Assembly: GCA_963825425.1 (NCBI GenBank) | Contig: CAWGTF010000011.1 | Span: 248,001 to 312,000 of the forward strand | Origin: PALSA-607 sp963825425 | Lineage (GTDB): Bacteria; Actinomycetota; Actinomycetes; Acidothermales; Acidothermaceae | DNA length: 64,000 bases | Reading direction: 5' to 3' | Shown: positions 27,102 to 38,732 of the stretch, piece by piece | How positions within the stretch are numbered: position 1 is the stretch's first letter | How the letters are laid out: each line of letters opens with the position of its first letter | The notes under the pieces: generated by a model | What the model was told of the DNA's origin: nothing | The model's input: only the letters and a program-made list of their open reading frames with translations | The model's database searches: none | Position numbers and translations under genes: made by a program

Positions 27102-28619
27102 ATGACGGGCGGACGCAGGCACCGCGCGCTGCACATCGTCCTGGTCGCCGTGTTGCTCGTCGTGGCGGCTGCGGTCGGTGGAGTCGGCCTGTACACATCG
27201 ACGTCCAACGACTCGGGCGGGACGACGGCGGCGGGCGGCGAAGCGACTCAGCCGGCGGGCACGCCCACTGGTGCCGCCTCAGCCGGTTCGAGCAGCTCTC
27301 CGTCGAGCCCGCCTGCGGCGTTGGCTCCGCCGGCTGTGCCTGCGCTCTGGGAGCACGCACCCTCGCCGGCGACTTCGGTGCTGTCGCCGTTGTCTTTGGC
27401 CGCCGCCTCGGATCCGACTACGGCGGGGCTCACGGCCGTGCTTGCTCCGCTGCTCGCCGATCCTGCCTTCACCGGCGACGAGGTCGCGATGATGGTTGCC
27501 GATGCCGCGACTGGCCGGGTGCTCTTCGACCACGACACCGCAGACCTCGTCCCGCCCGCCTCGACCGCGAAGCTCGCCGTTGCGGTGGCGGCGTTGCAGG
27601 TCCTCGGGCCGCAGGCTCGACTGACGACACGGGTGGTGCAGGGCAGCGGGCCCCAGCCAGGTCGTCCTCGTTGGCGGTGGGGATCCGACACTGTCCGGCC
27701 CGGCTGCCGTCGGACCACTGAGTCCTGGCTACCCGGCACCGGCGAGCCTCACCACTCTGGCGGCGCAGACGGCCGCGCAGCTGCACGCGCGCGGGATCGC
27801 AGCCGTCAGCGTTGGCTACGACAGCTCCCTATTCGTCGGGGCGACGCTCGCGCCCGGCTGGAAGCCCGATCTACCAAACCGAGGGTGACGTCGCTCCGGT
27901 GTCGGCGCTCGAAGTCGACGAGGGACATCCCGATCCGGGCCGGACGGCGACCGCCGCCGACCCCGCGGCGGCCGCGGCCGGCGAGTTCGCCGCGTTGCTG
28001 ACCAGCGACGGCGTCACGGTCACTGGCGTGCCGACCGTGGTGCACGCCACCGTCGCGGAACCTTCACTCGCCAGCGTTGCGTCGCCACCGATGTCGCAAC
28101 TCGTGCAGCGAATGTTGGGACGCAGCGACAACGACCTCGCTGAGGCACTGTCGCGTCGGGTCGCGATCGCGACTGGGCACCCGGCCACCTTTGCCGGTGG
28201 CGTCGCCGCGGTGAAGGCCACTATCGCCAGCCTTGGCGTTGGACCCGTCGGGACTTGCGACCGTCGATGCCAGTGGACTGTCGCCGCTCGACCGGGTCAA
28301 GCCAGCCGCGCTGCTCGGGCTGCTGCGGCTAGCCATCGATCCAGGTCATCCGCAGCTCACCTCGATCTTGACCGGGCTGCCGGTGGCCGCTTTCTCCGGC
28401 ACTCTGAGCGGTCGCTTCGGTGGGCTGGCGGCCGCCGGGGCCGGGCTGATCAGAGCAAAGACCGGCACCCTGGACGGCGTGGTCGCACTTGCCGGATACC
28501 TGCAGGACAGCAGCGGCGCCACGTTGGTGTTCGCGACCATCGTCACCGGTGTCGCGAAGACGGCGAGTGCCCGTGCCGAGGCCGCAGTCGACCGACTGAC
28601 GGCGAGCCTCGTACCGTAG
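27102..28619 (+). CDS. dacB: D-alanyl-D-alanine carboxypeptidase/endopeptidase, PBP4 type (three frame breaks)
   Basis: An S13-family penicillin-binding protein trimming peptidoglycan stem peptides outside the membrane. An N-terminal membrane anchor (about residues 11-31) is followed by a long Ser/Pro/Ala linker. All three active-site motifs are present: SxxK as STAK (about residue 152), SxN as SDN in GRSDNDLAEAL, and KTG in RAKTGTLDGV. The frame breaks near 27650, 27865 and 28245; the joined product is about 500 residues, normal for the family. It is the first gene of the dacB-DUF2342-tilS-hpt order common in actinobacteria. Confidence 0.87.
28612..28617 (+). promoter_or_regulatory. Leaderless-type -10 box (TACCGT) inside the end of dacB
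   Basis: It ends 6 nt before ATG 28624 and overlaps the dacB stop codon. It suggests an additional internal promoter for the metalloprotease and tilS. Confidence 0.5.
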
Positions 28620-28623
28620 GGCC

Positions 28624-29760
28624 ATGACCGACACCCTGCGGCTGGTCGACTGGGACCTCGCCACCGCGACGGCTAGCAGGTTCGCACCGCGTGGTCCGAG
28701 CGTGACAAGGCCGGAGGCTTTCGACGCGGTTGCGGCAACTTCGGTTGCTCGCGGTCGAGGCCGCAGGATCACGTGGCCGCATTCACCGGGCTGTCGTCGC
28801 CGCATCCGCACGCGCCCGCCTTCGTCGCCGACCGCACCGCCTGGATCGAAGGCAACGTCGGCGGGTTCCAGGTCGTCATGCAGCCCTTGCTCGACAAGAT
28901 GGCCGCGAAGCAGGCGGGCAAAGTCGGGGCGCCCGTGGTGAGCGCGGTCGGTTCTCGGGTGACGGGGATGCAGGTCGGCCTCTTGCTCGCCTATCTCTCT
29001 GGCAAGGTGCTCGGCCAGTACGAGCTGTTCCTGCCACCCAAAGACGGGCTGTCGCGCGACGGTCGGCTGACACTCGTCGCGCCGAACATCGTGAGTGCCG
29101 AACGCCAGCTCGACGTTGACCCCCGCGATTTCCGGCTGTGGGTCTGCGTGCACGAGGTGACGCATCGCACCCAGTTCACCGCGGTGCCGTTGGTTGCGCG
29201 CGCATCTGCACGACGAGATCAGCACGTTCCTGCTGGCGAGCGACCTCGATCCGGCCGCGATGCTCGCCCGGCTGCGCGACGTCGGCGAGGCGGTGCGCGA
29301 CAACATGCGACGACGCGGGTCGGCCACAGATGTCGACGACACCGACGGCTTGAGCTTCCTCGAAGCGGTACAAAATCCTGAGCAGCGCGCGATTCTGAAC
29401 CGGCTGACTGCAGTCATGACCTTGCTCGAGGGGCACGGCGAGTACGTCATGAACGGCGTTGGGCCGTCGGTGATCCCGAGCGTCGAGGAGATCGGCGCGA
29501 AGTTCGCCGAGCGCAGGCGCGGGCAAGGGCGCGCCGATCGCATCGCGCGAAAGCTGTTCGGACTCGACATGAAGGCCAAGCAGTACGCCGAAGGTGCCGC
29601 GTTCGTTCGGGCCGTCGTCGAACGGGCCGGGATGCCCGCTTTCAACCGGGTCTGGACGTCGCCGAACACGCTGCCGACCAAAGCGGAAATCGCCAAGCCC
29701 GAGTTGTGGATGACCCGGGTGCTGCGCGCCACTGTTGGCGACACTGGCGTCGGAGACTGA
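28624..29760 (+). CDS. Zinc-dependent metalloprotease, DUF2342 family (three frame breaks)
   Basis: An actinobacterial zincin-like protein often annotated as coenzyme F420 biosynthesis-associated, without proven function. The zinc motif HEVTHRTQF (HExxH) lies near nt 29151. VDWDLA at the start and MTLLEGHGEYVMNGVGPSVIPS downstream (where the third ligand is expected) are typical. Frame changes lie near 28729, 28766 and 29175. The start ATG 28624 is supported by a leaderless -10 box. It sits between dacB and tilS, a conserved neighbourhood. Confidence 0.82.
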
Positions 29761-30831
29761 GAATCGGACGCCGACCGGCCGGCCCGACGGCCGCGGTTGC
29801 CGCCGTCCGATGCGCGGTCCGGGACTCCCTGGCCGGGCTCGACGCTGCTGCGCTGGTGCTGGTCGCCTGCAGTGGCGGTGCCGATTCGGTTGCACTCGCC
29901 GCCGCGGCGGCTTTCGAGGGGCCGCGGCTGGGCCTTCGGGTCGGCGGCGTCACCGTCGACCACGGGCTGCAGAAGGGCTCGGCGTCACGGGCGACGGCCG
30001 TTGCCGCGTTGCTGACCGGGCTCGGGCTCGAGCCGGTCGAGGTGGAAACCGTCGATGTTTCTGCCCATCACGGCGGTCCCGAGGCGGCCGCCCGGGCCGC
30101 TCGCTATGGCGCACTTGACGGGGTCGCGGAGCGGCTCGGGCGCCGCCGCCGTGCTGGTCGGCCACACCCTCGACGACCAGGCAGAGACGGTGTTGCTCGG
30201 CCTCGCCCGTGGCTCGGGAACGCGGTCGTTGGCCGGCATGTCGGCCGTCAGCGGCAGCCCAGCCAGCGCGAAATGCTGGGCCGGCAGCTATCGCCGTCCC
30301 CTCTTGGCTGTTGAACGGGCCGTCACGAGAGCGGCCTGCGCTGACCTTGGTCTCCCGGTGTGGGATGACCCACAAAATGGCGATCCGGCCTTTGCCCGAG
30401 TTCGGGTGCGCACGGACGTCTTGCCGGTGCTGGAGGCTGCGCTCGGGCCGGGGATGGCGGCCGCCCTTGCCCGCACCGCCGAGCTAGCCCGCGACGACGC
30501 CGACGCCCTCGACCAATGGGCTGCGACCAGTTACGCCGAAGTGGCGGACGCCGACGGGTCGCTCGATGTTGGCGCGCTCGAGCAGCTCGCACCGGCCATT
30601 CGCCGGCGGGTGCTGCGGCTCGCCTCGCTGCGGGCCGGGATCGCGGCGGGCAGCTTGGCCGCCGTCCATCTGATCGCCATCGAGGCGCTCGTCACGGACT
30701 GGCACGGGCAAGGCCCGGTCAGCCTGCCGGGCGGCCACCGCGCCAGCCGACGGTATGGGAAGCTCTACGTCGGTACGGACCTGCACTCAGTGACGGCTCG
30801 TCGAGGGGCGCACCCGGGTGGATCAGTTTGA
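29706..30831 (+). CDS. tilS: tRNA(Ile)-lysidine synthase (frame broken near 30145; start uncertain)
   Basis: Modifies C34 of the tRNA-Ile CAU anticodon to lysidine using ATP and lysine, an essential step for reading AUA codons. The PP-loop motif SGGADS is in VACSGGADSVALA, and VGHTLDDQAETVLLGLARGSG is the second conserved block. The frame changes near 30145. The only start in the N-terminal frame is GTG 29706, overlapping the previous gene by 55 bp. Another indel may hide the true start, and TTG 29735 in the neighbouring frame is a candidate. The 3' end overlaps hpt by 14 bp. Confidence 0.87.
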
Positions 30832-31375
30832 CGTTAGCGACGACCTGTCCGGGATTTTGCTGAGCGAGAAGGAAATTCAGGCCAAGGTCATCGAGATGGC
30901 GGCCTGCATCGACGCCGACTACGCAGGGAAAGAGCTGCTGCTCGTCGGTGTCCTGAAGGGTGCCGTCATGGTCATGGCCGACCTCGCCCGGGCGGTGCAC
31001 CTGCCCATCACGGTCGACTTCATGGCGGTGTCCTCGTACGGCTCCGGCGGCTCGTCTTCTGGCGTGGTCCGGATCCTGAAGGACCTCGACCACGGCATCG
31101 ACGGCAAGCACGTCGTCGTCGTCGAGGACATCGTCGACTCGGGGCTCACGCTCTCGTGGCTGGTGGCCAACCTGCGCTCGCGCGGTCCCGCCTCCGTCGA
31201 GGTGTGCGCTCTCATGCGCAAGCCGGATGCGATCAAGCAGGACGTCGACGTGCGCTACCTCGGCTTCGACATTCCGCGCGACTTCGTTGTTGGGTACGGG
31301 CTCGACTATGCCGAGAAGTACCGCAACCTGCCGTTCGTCGCCACCCTCAAGCGTTCGGTCTACGACCCTCAGTAG
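30818..31375 (+). CDS. hpt: Hypoxanthine phosphoribosyltransferase
   Basis: Purine salvage: hypoxanthine or guanine plus PRPP to IMP or GMP. 185 residues, intact. The PRPP-binding motif is VVVVEDIVDSGLTL; LVGVLKGAVMVMADL and the C-terminal DFVVGYGLDYAEKYRNLP are family marks. GTG 30818 overlaps the end of tilS. The tilS-hpt-ftsH order is conserved in many bacteria. The 170-bp gap after it holds the ftsH leader. Confidence 0.94.
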   Translation: MDQFDVSDDLSGILLSEKEIQAKVIEMAACIDADYAGKELLLVGVLKGAVMVMADLARAVHLPITVDFMAVSSYGSGGSSSGVVRILKDLDHGIDGKHVVVVEDIVDSGLTLSWLVANLRSRGPASVEVCALMRKPDAIKQDVDVRYLGFDIPRDFVVGYGLDYAEKYRNLPFVATLKRSVYDPQ

Positions 31376-31515
31376 CCGCTGACCGAGTTGGCTCCGGGAA
31401 CGAGACGGGCCCGCTGTCGGTTATGCAGTCGGTGGCGGGCAACGTTTTGGGTGAACGCTTCGCCTGCGGTGTACCGTCGAGGGTGGTACGAGATGTCGGT
31501 AGCGCGTCGATTCGG

Positions 31516-31545
31516 TAGGAGGGACGGAGCTTTCGCTCCGCATCC
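31516..31545 (+). promoter_or_regulatory. ftsH translation start with a hairpin between Shine-Dalgarno and ATG
   Basis: GGAGGG (31518-31523) lies 22 nt before the ATG, too far for normal initiation. The intervening CGGAGC-TTTC-GCTCCG (31525-31540) forms a 6-bp stem. Folding it brings the two within 6 nt, a good distance, so the stem may be required for, or tune, FtsH translation. Confidence 0.5.
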
Positions 31546-33614
<2,069 letters not shown>

Positions 33615-33618
<4 letters not shown>

Positions 33619-34184
33619 CGGTCGACCTAGAGAAGATCGAGGCTGCTGTCCGCGAGATCCTTGTCGCGATCGGTGAGGATCCGACGCGCGATGGGCTGGT
33701 CGACACACCTGGTCGGGTTGCCCAAACGATGGCGGAACAGTTCGCCGGCCTGGGGGAGCGCGCAGCGGACGTGCTGACGACCGTGTTCGATGCCGACCAC
33801 GACGAGATGATCATCGTGAAAGACCTCGAGGTCTACAGCACCTGCGAGCACCACCTCCTTCCGTTCCACGGGGTCGCTTCTGTCGGCTACATCCCCAACC
33901 TCAAGGGCGAGATCACCGGGCTCTCGAAGATCGCCCGGCTGGTCGATCTGTTCGCGAAGCGCCCTCAGGTGCAGGAGCGGTTGACGTCGCAGATCGCCGA
34001 CGCGATGGAGGACATTCTCCAGCCGCGCGGGGTCATCGTGGTGGTCGAGTGCGAGCACCTATGCATGTCGATGCGAGGGGTACGCAAGCCCGGTGCTCGG
34101 ACAGTGACTTCGGCGGTCAGGGGCGCGTTTCGGGAGTCTGACCGGACGAGGGCGGAGGCGCTGCGCCTCATCGCGGGTCACTGA
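33615..34184 (+). CDS. folE: GTP cyclohydrolase I
   Basis: First step of tetrahydrofolate synthesis: GTP to 7,8-dihydroneopterin triphosphate plus formate. 189 residues, intact. The zinc ligands are in STCEHHLLPFHG, with another Cys in VVVECEHLCMSMRG; RPQVQERLT is the family signature. The ATG lies within the ftsH stop (ATGA). folP follows after the inserted lysyltransferase-like gene. Confidence 0.96.
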
Positions 34185-34217
34185 CCCGGCTGGCTGAGCA
34201 GGGAGCCCGACCCCGCC

Positions 34218-34223
34218 TACTCT
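34218..34223 (+). promoter_or_regulatory. Leaderless-type -10 box (TACTCT) for the DUF2156 gene
   Basis: It ends 6 nt before GTG 34230, with no ribosome-binding site. It implies separate transcription of the gene inserted between folE and folP. Confidence 0.55.
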
Positions 34224-34229
34224 TGAGTT

Positions 34230-36057
34230 GTGACTGGAGACCCGCCCCCCGTGCACGTCAAGACCGCCGAGAGGACGCCGACGCCCCCGTGGCGACCCGC
34301 TCACTCGGTGGGCAACGAGCGCCGGTCACATCGGCGCTGGGTACCTCTTGTCGCCGGTGTCTTGACGTTCCTGCTCGGCGTACGAGATATCGCGATGGTG
34401 GTTCGGCCACACCTATGGGAGCGCGTCAAGGTCATCAACCACGTGCTGCCGGGCAAGGTCAACCCAGCGGTCGTGCACGGCGCTGTCGGCGCGGCGCTGG
34501 TGGTCGCCGGCGCATTACTCATCCTGCTCTCGCACGCGCTTCGGCGGCGCAAGCGCCGAGCGTGGCGAGCCGTGGTCGCCGTCCTGCTCGTCACCGCGAC
34601 GCTGCACCTTGTGCACGGACCCTTCTCGTGGCACGAAACCGTCGATTGGCTGCCGCTCGACGCCGTGTTTGTGATCGCGCTCGTGCTGTACCGCAACGAG
34701 TTCTTTGCGGTCGGGGATCCGCGCACCCGGTGGCTGGCGTTGTGGGCATTCCTCGGGCTGACCGCCGGCAGCTTCGTTCTCGGATCCTTGCTTATCGAGG
34801 TGCGGCCGAACGAGGTCGTTGGCGCCGCCGGGTTCTTCACCGTCGCGCAGCACGTGCTGTACGGGTTGGTGGGGGTCTCGGGGCCGATCCACTTCCGCGG
34901 CGACAGAACCGGCGACCTCATCACGCTGACCCTCGGCACGATGGGCGGCGTTCACCGCGCTGACGACGGTCTATCTGCTGTTCCGGCCCGCCGAGCCACG
35001 GGCCAGCCTAGGCGCCGACGACGAACTGCGGATGCGCGACCTGCTGGCCAAGAACGGTGCGCAGGATTCCCTCGGCTACTTCGCCTTGCGTCGCGACAAG
35101 AGCGTCATCTGGTCAGCGACCGGCAAGTCGTGCATCGCCTATCGGGTGCTGTCTGGAGTGATGCTCGCGACGGGGGACCCGGTGGGTGACTCCGAGGCGT
35201 GGCCGGGGGCCATCAAAGAGTTCATGGTCGAGGCCGAACGGCACGCTTGGGTACCAGCGGTACTCGCCTGCAGCGAGCTCGGTGGTGACATCTGGACTCG
35301 CGAAACGGAGATGTCAGCGCTGGAACTCGGCGACGAGGCGATTGTCGAGGTCGGCGAGTTCAGTCTCGACGGTCGCACGATGCGCAACGTGCGGCAGATG
35401 GTGAATCGCGTCGAGCGGGCGGGCTATACGGCAGAGATTCATCGGGTGCGGGACCTCACTCCTGACATGTTGGCGATGTTCCAGCAGCAGGCCGCGTCGT
35501 GGCGCGGTGCAGAGACAGAACGCGGTTATTCGATGGCCCTCGGTCGCCTCGGCGATCCGGCGGACGGCGACTGTGTTGCGGTCGCTGCCATGCAGGAGGG
35601 CTCGTTGCGCGCCTTCCTGCATTTCGTGCCGTGGGGTACCGACGGTCTCTCACTGGACCTGATGCGCCGCGACCGGGCTGCGGATCCGGGGCTCAACGAG
35701 TACCTGATCACTGCGGCGCTGCGGGCTTGTCCCAGCCTCGGCGTGACCCGAGTGTCGTTGAACTTCGCGGTGTTCCGGTCTGCACTGGAGCGCGGTGGCC
35801 GACTCGGCGCCGGACCGGTCACTAGGGCGTGGCGAGGGATTCTCGTGTTCGCATCACGATGGTTCCAGATCGAGTCGTTGTACCGGTTCAACGCAAAGTT
35901 CCAACCGGAGTGGCAGCCCCGCTACGTCGTCTTCCCTGGCGCCAGCGACCTGCCGCGCATCGCGATCGCTGCACTCGAGGCCGAGGCATTCATCGTGTGG
36001 CCGCATCCGCGCATTCGCCAGTTGCGCCATCTCATGCGTCTAGGTCCGGCAGCGTGA
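34230..36057 (+). CDS. MprF/LysX-type DUF2156 protein (one frame break)
   Basis: About 608 residues. The N-terminal half has about six membrane helices and the C-terminal half is a DUF2156 domain, the two-GNAT fold that transfers an aminoacyl group from tRNA to phosphatidylglycerol in MprF/LysX proteins. Characteristic segments are YFALRRDKSVIWS, YRVLSGVMLATGDPVGD and VSLNFAVFRSALERG. No lysyl-tRNA synthetase domain is fused, unlike mycobacterial LysX, so it would depend on cellular LysRS. The frame changes near 34945, just after the last helix. A role in lipid lysinylation and cationic-peptide resistance is likely but not proven. GTGA overlap with folP. Confidence 0.8.
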
Positions 36058-36900
36058 GCCGGTTGGTTGGCTTTCCGCCGCTGGCTCGCTGTCGGGTTAT
36101 GGGCGTCGTGAACGTCACGCCCGATTCGTTCTCGGACGGTGGGCACTGGTTCGACGCCGCCGCCGCGATCGAGCACGGTCTGGAATTGGTGGCCGCCGGC
36201 GCGGACATCGTCGATGTGGGCGGTGAATCCACCCGACCCGGCGCCGCACGGGTCGATGTCGAGGAGGAACTGCGCCGGGTGCTCCCGGTCATCGACGCAG
36301 CTCGCAGCGTCCGGTGCTGTTGTCAGTGTCGACACGATGCACGCCGATGTTGCGCGCCAGGCGGTCGACGCCGGTGCGGTCCTCGTCAACGACGTCAGCG
36401 GTGGGCTCGCCGATCCGGCGATGGTGCCGTTCATCGCGACGTCCGGCCTGCCGTTTGTGGTGATGCATTGGCGCGGACACAGCGCCGACATGCAGACGCG
36501 CGCCACGTATGACGACGTGGTCGACGACGTCCGGGCTGAACTCGCCGCGCGGATTGAAGCCATCGTCGAGGCCGGGGTGAGTGTCGATCAGCTCATTCTC
36601 GACCCGGGTCTCGGATTCGCGAAGGACCCCGACGGCGATGACAACTGGGCGCTGCTCAGGCGTCTCGATGCGTTGATGGGCCTGCAACGCCCGGTGCTGA
36701 TCGGTGCCTCACGCAAGACCTTCCTTGGCCGGTTGCTCGCGGTCGACGGCGTGCCCCGACCGCCGGTGCAGCGCGACCATGCCAGCTCGGCGGTCACCGC
36801 GTTGGCGGCCGCCGCGGGGGCGTGGGCGGTGCGGGTGCACGACGTCGTCGCGGACGTCGACGCCGTACGCGTGGCGGCGCGATGGAGTGCCCAGACATGA
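36054..36900 (+). CDS. folP: Dihydropteroate synthase (frame broken near 36305)
   Basis: Joins p-aminobenzoate to the pterin to give dihydropteroate; the sulfonamide target. VMGVVNVTPDSFSDGG, DVGGESTRPGA and IGASRKTFLGR are the diagnostic motifs. The frame changes near 36305 (GCAGCTCGCAGCGTCC); the joined length of about 281 residues is normal. GTG 36054 sits in the previous stop, and the TGA at 36898-36900 overlaps folB as ATGA. Confidence 0.92.
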
Positions 36901-37265
36901 GCGATCGCATCGAGTTGCGCGGGCTGCTGGTTCGCGGGCACCACGGCGTGTTCGAGTACGAGCGCGCAGAGGGCCAGGACTTCGTCGTCGACGTGGCGCT
37001 CGACGTTGAGACCTCGGCGGCTGCGCGCTCCGACGATCTCGCCGACACCACCGACTATGGCGCGCTGGCACTGACGATCGCTGGCATCGTGTCAGGCGAG
37101 CCGGTCAATCTGCTCGAGACACTGGCCGAGCGGATCGCTACCGCCTGCCTTGCAGATCCGCGAGTGACGTCGGTCGAGGTCAGCGTGCACAAGCCGGCGG
37201 CACCGATTCCGCTGACGTTCGACGATGTGGTGGTCACTATCGTGCGCACGAGGAGCAGCACGTGA
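36897..37265 (+). CDS. folB: Dihydroneopterin aldolase
   Basis: 122 residues, intact. Cleaves 7,8-dihydroneopterin to 6-hydroxymethyl-7,8-dihydropterin and glycolaldehyde. RGHHGVFEYERAEGQDFVVDV, the TTDYGALA segment with the catalytic Tyr, and SVHKPAAPIP with the Lys are conserved. The start ATG 36897 overlaps the folP stop, and the TGA overlaps folK as GTGA. Confidence 0.94.
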   Translation: MSDRIELRGLLVRGHHGVFEYERAEGQDFVVDVALDVETSAAARSDDLADTTDYGALALTIAGIVSGEPVNLLETLAERIATACLADPRVTSVEVSVHKPAAPIPLTFDDVVVTIVRTRSST

Positions 37266-37767
37266 GAGCGGTGCTTGGGTTCGGGTCGAATATCGGCGAT
37301 CGCGCTGCGACGTTGCAAGCGGCGCTCGACGGACTCGGACGCAGCACTCGTGTCGTTGCGGTGTCCGGCAATCTTCGAGACCGCACCGGTGGGCGGCCCC
37401 CCGCAACCCGACTTCTACAACGCAGTGGTGCTCGTCGACACGACTCTCGGCGCAGCACGAGTTGCTCGCACTCGCCCACTCTCTTGAGGTAGCAGCCGGT
37501 CGGGTGCGCCTCGAGCATTGGGGCCCTCGAACGCTGGACGTCGATGTGCTGGCGTACGGCGACCAGCGCAGCGACGACCCTGCGTTGACGCTGCCGCATC
37601 CACGCGCGCACGAGCGTGCCTTCGTCGTGTTGCCGTGGCTGGAGATCGAACCCGACGGGGCGATCGATGGCCACGGAACACTCGCTGACCTGGCCGCTGC
37701 GCTCGGCACGACCGGTGTGCGACGACTCGAGACGCCCGTGCTCTTGTCACCTGGTGTCGTCGCGTGA
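37262..37767 (+). CDS. folK: HPPK, pyrophosphokinase of folate synthesis (two frame breaks)
   Basis: Transfers pyrophosphate from ATP to 6-hydroxymethyl-7,8-dihydropterin. LGFGSNIGDR at the start, then ETAPVGGPPQPDFYNAVV, then RTLDVDVLAYGD and LPHPRAHERAFVVLPW are read in three successive frames, with breaks near 37370 and 37455. The joined protein is about 168 residues, normal for FolK. GTG 37262 overlaps the folB stop; the TGA overlaps the DUF3180 start. Confidence 0.9.
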
Positions 37768-38213
37768 CGCCGACTCGCTCGTCGATACTTGCTGCGCTCG
37801 CAGTTGCTGTTGGCATTGTCAGCTGGCTCCTCGTGCGGTCCTACTACAGTTCGCTACCCGCGCTGCCGATCGTCGGGCCGATCTCGCTCGTTCTGCTCGC
37901 CGGCTTCGAAATGATGTACGGGTTCTCCGTGCGCTCTAGGCTGCGCAATCCTGGCAACCGCCCGATCGAGCCATTGTTCGTCGCCAAACTCGCAGTGCTC
38001 GCGAAGGCAAGCAGTCATGCGGCCGCGATTGTCGCGGGCCTTTACGGCGGATTCCTCGTGTATACCCTGACCAAGCTGGGGAATCCGCGAATCAATGCTG
38101 ACAGCCGCGCGAGCGGACTCAGCGTGGTCGCCTCGCTCGGGTTGATCGGTGCCGCGCTCTTCCTCGAATACTGTTGCCGCGTGCCACGGGAGCCCGATGA
38201 TCGCGGCCTCTAG
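37764..38213 (+). CDS. DUF3180 membrane protein
   Basis: 149 residues, intact, with about four predicted transmembrane helices and a conserved AKASSHAAAIVAGLYGG segment. DUF3180 genes regularly follow folK in actinobacteria, but their function is unknown. It starts at GTG 37764 in the folK stop (GTGA), so it is the last coupled member of the folate operon. Confidence 0.82.
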   Translation: MTPTRSSILAALAVAVGIVSWLLVRSYYSSLPALPIVGPISLVLLAGFEMMYGFSVRSRLRNPGNRPIEPLFVAKLAVLAKASSHAAAIVAGLYGGFLVYTLTKLGNPRINADSRASGLSVVASLGLIGAALFLEYCCRVPREPDDRGL

Positions 38214-38230
38214 CCCGACCTGCGCGGCGC

Positions 38231-38236
38231 TACTGT
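38231..38236 (+). promoter_or_regulatory. Leaderless-type -10 box (TACTGT)
   Basis: It ends 7 nt before ATG 38244 and decides that start over GTG 38235. It begins the PH-domain transcription unit. Confidence 0.55.
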
Positions 38237-38243
38237 GAATGGC

Positions 38244-38732
38244 ATGCAGGACGCATTCGCGTCGCCGGTAGGGGACTGGATGCGCGTCTCTGTCCGGCTA
38301 CGCGCCATGCGACGTGCCGTGCTCGGTGTGGTTGGTGTTGTTGTTGCAGTGCTCGCCGCCGTGGGGTTGACCATTGCCGGTTCGGTGTTGGCCGCGGTCG
38401 TGACCGTTGTCGTCGTGGTCGCGATCTGTGCTGCGCTGTTTGTCGTCATCGGTCGCAACTACGACTCGTGGGGATATGCCGAACGTGGCGCTGATCTGCT
38501 CGTGACGCACGGTGTCATGTGGCGCCGGCTGGTCGTCGTCCCGTATGGCCGCATGCAGCTCGTCGATGTCACGGCAGGTCCGGTTGAACGCAAGTTCGGC
38601 ATCTCGACCTTGCGCTTGCACACCGCCTCAGCCGGCACCGATGCGCGGATACACGGCCTCACCGCGGCCGAGGCCACCCGGTTGCGCGACCGGTTGGCGG
38701 CGCTTGGGGAATCCCAGTCGGCCGGCTTGTGA
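38244..38732 (+). CDS. Small bacterial PH-domain membrane protein (YdbS-like)
   Basis: 162 residues, intact. Two adjacent membrane helices (about residues 25-68) are followed by a bacterial PH (DUF304/bPH_2) domain with RNYDSWGYAERGADLLVTHG and VVPYGRMQLVDVTAGPVERKFG, the typical YdbS-like core. Function is unknown; the family is linked to envelope maintenance. It is coupled to the larger partner by GTGA at 38729. Confidence 0.78.
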   Translation: MQDAFASPVGDWMRVSVRLRAMRRAVLGVVGVVVAVLAAVGLTIAGSVLAAVVTVVVVVAICAALFVVIGRNYDSWGYAERGADLLVTHGVMWRRLVVVPYGRMQLVDVTAGPVERKFGISTLRLHTASAGTDARIHGLTAAEATRLRDRLAALGESQSAGL

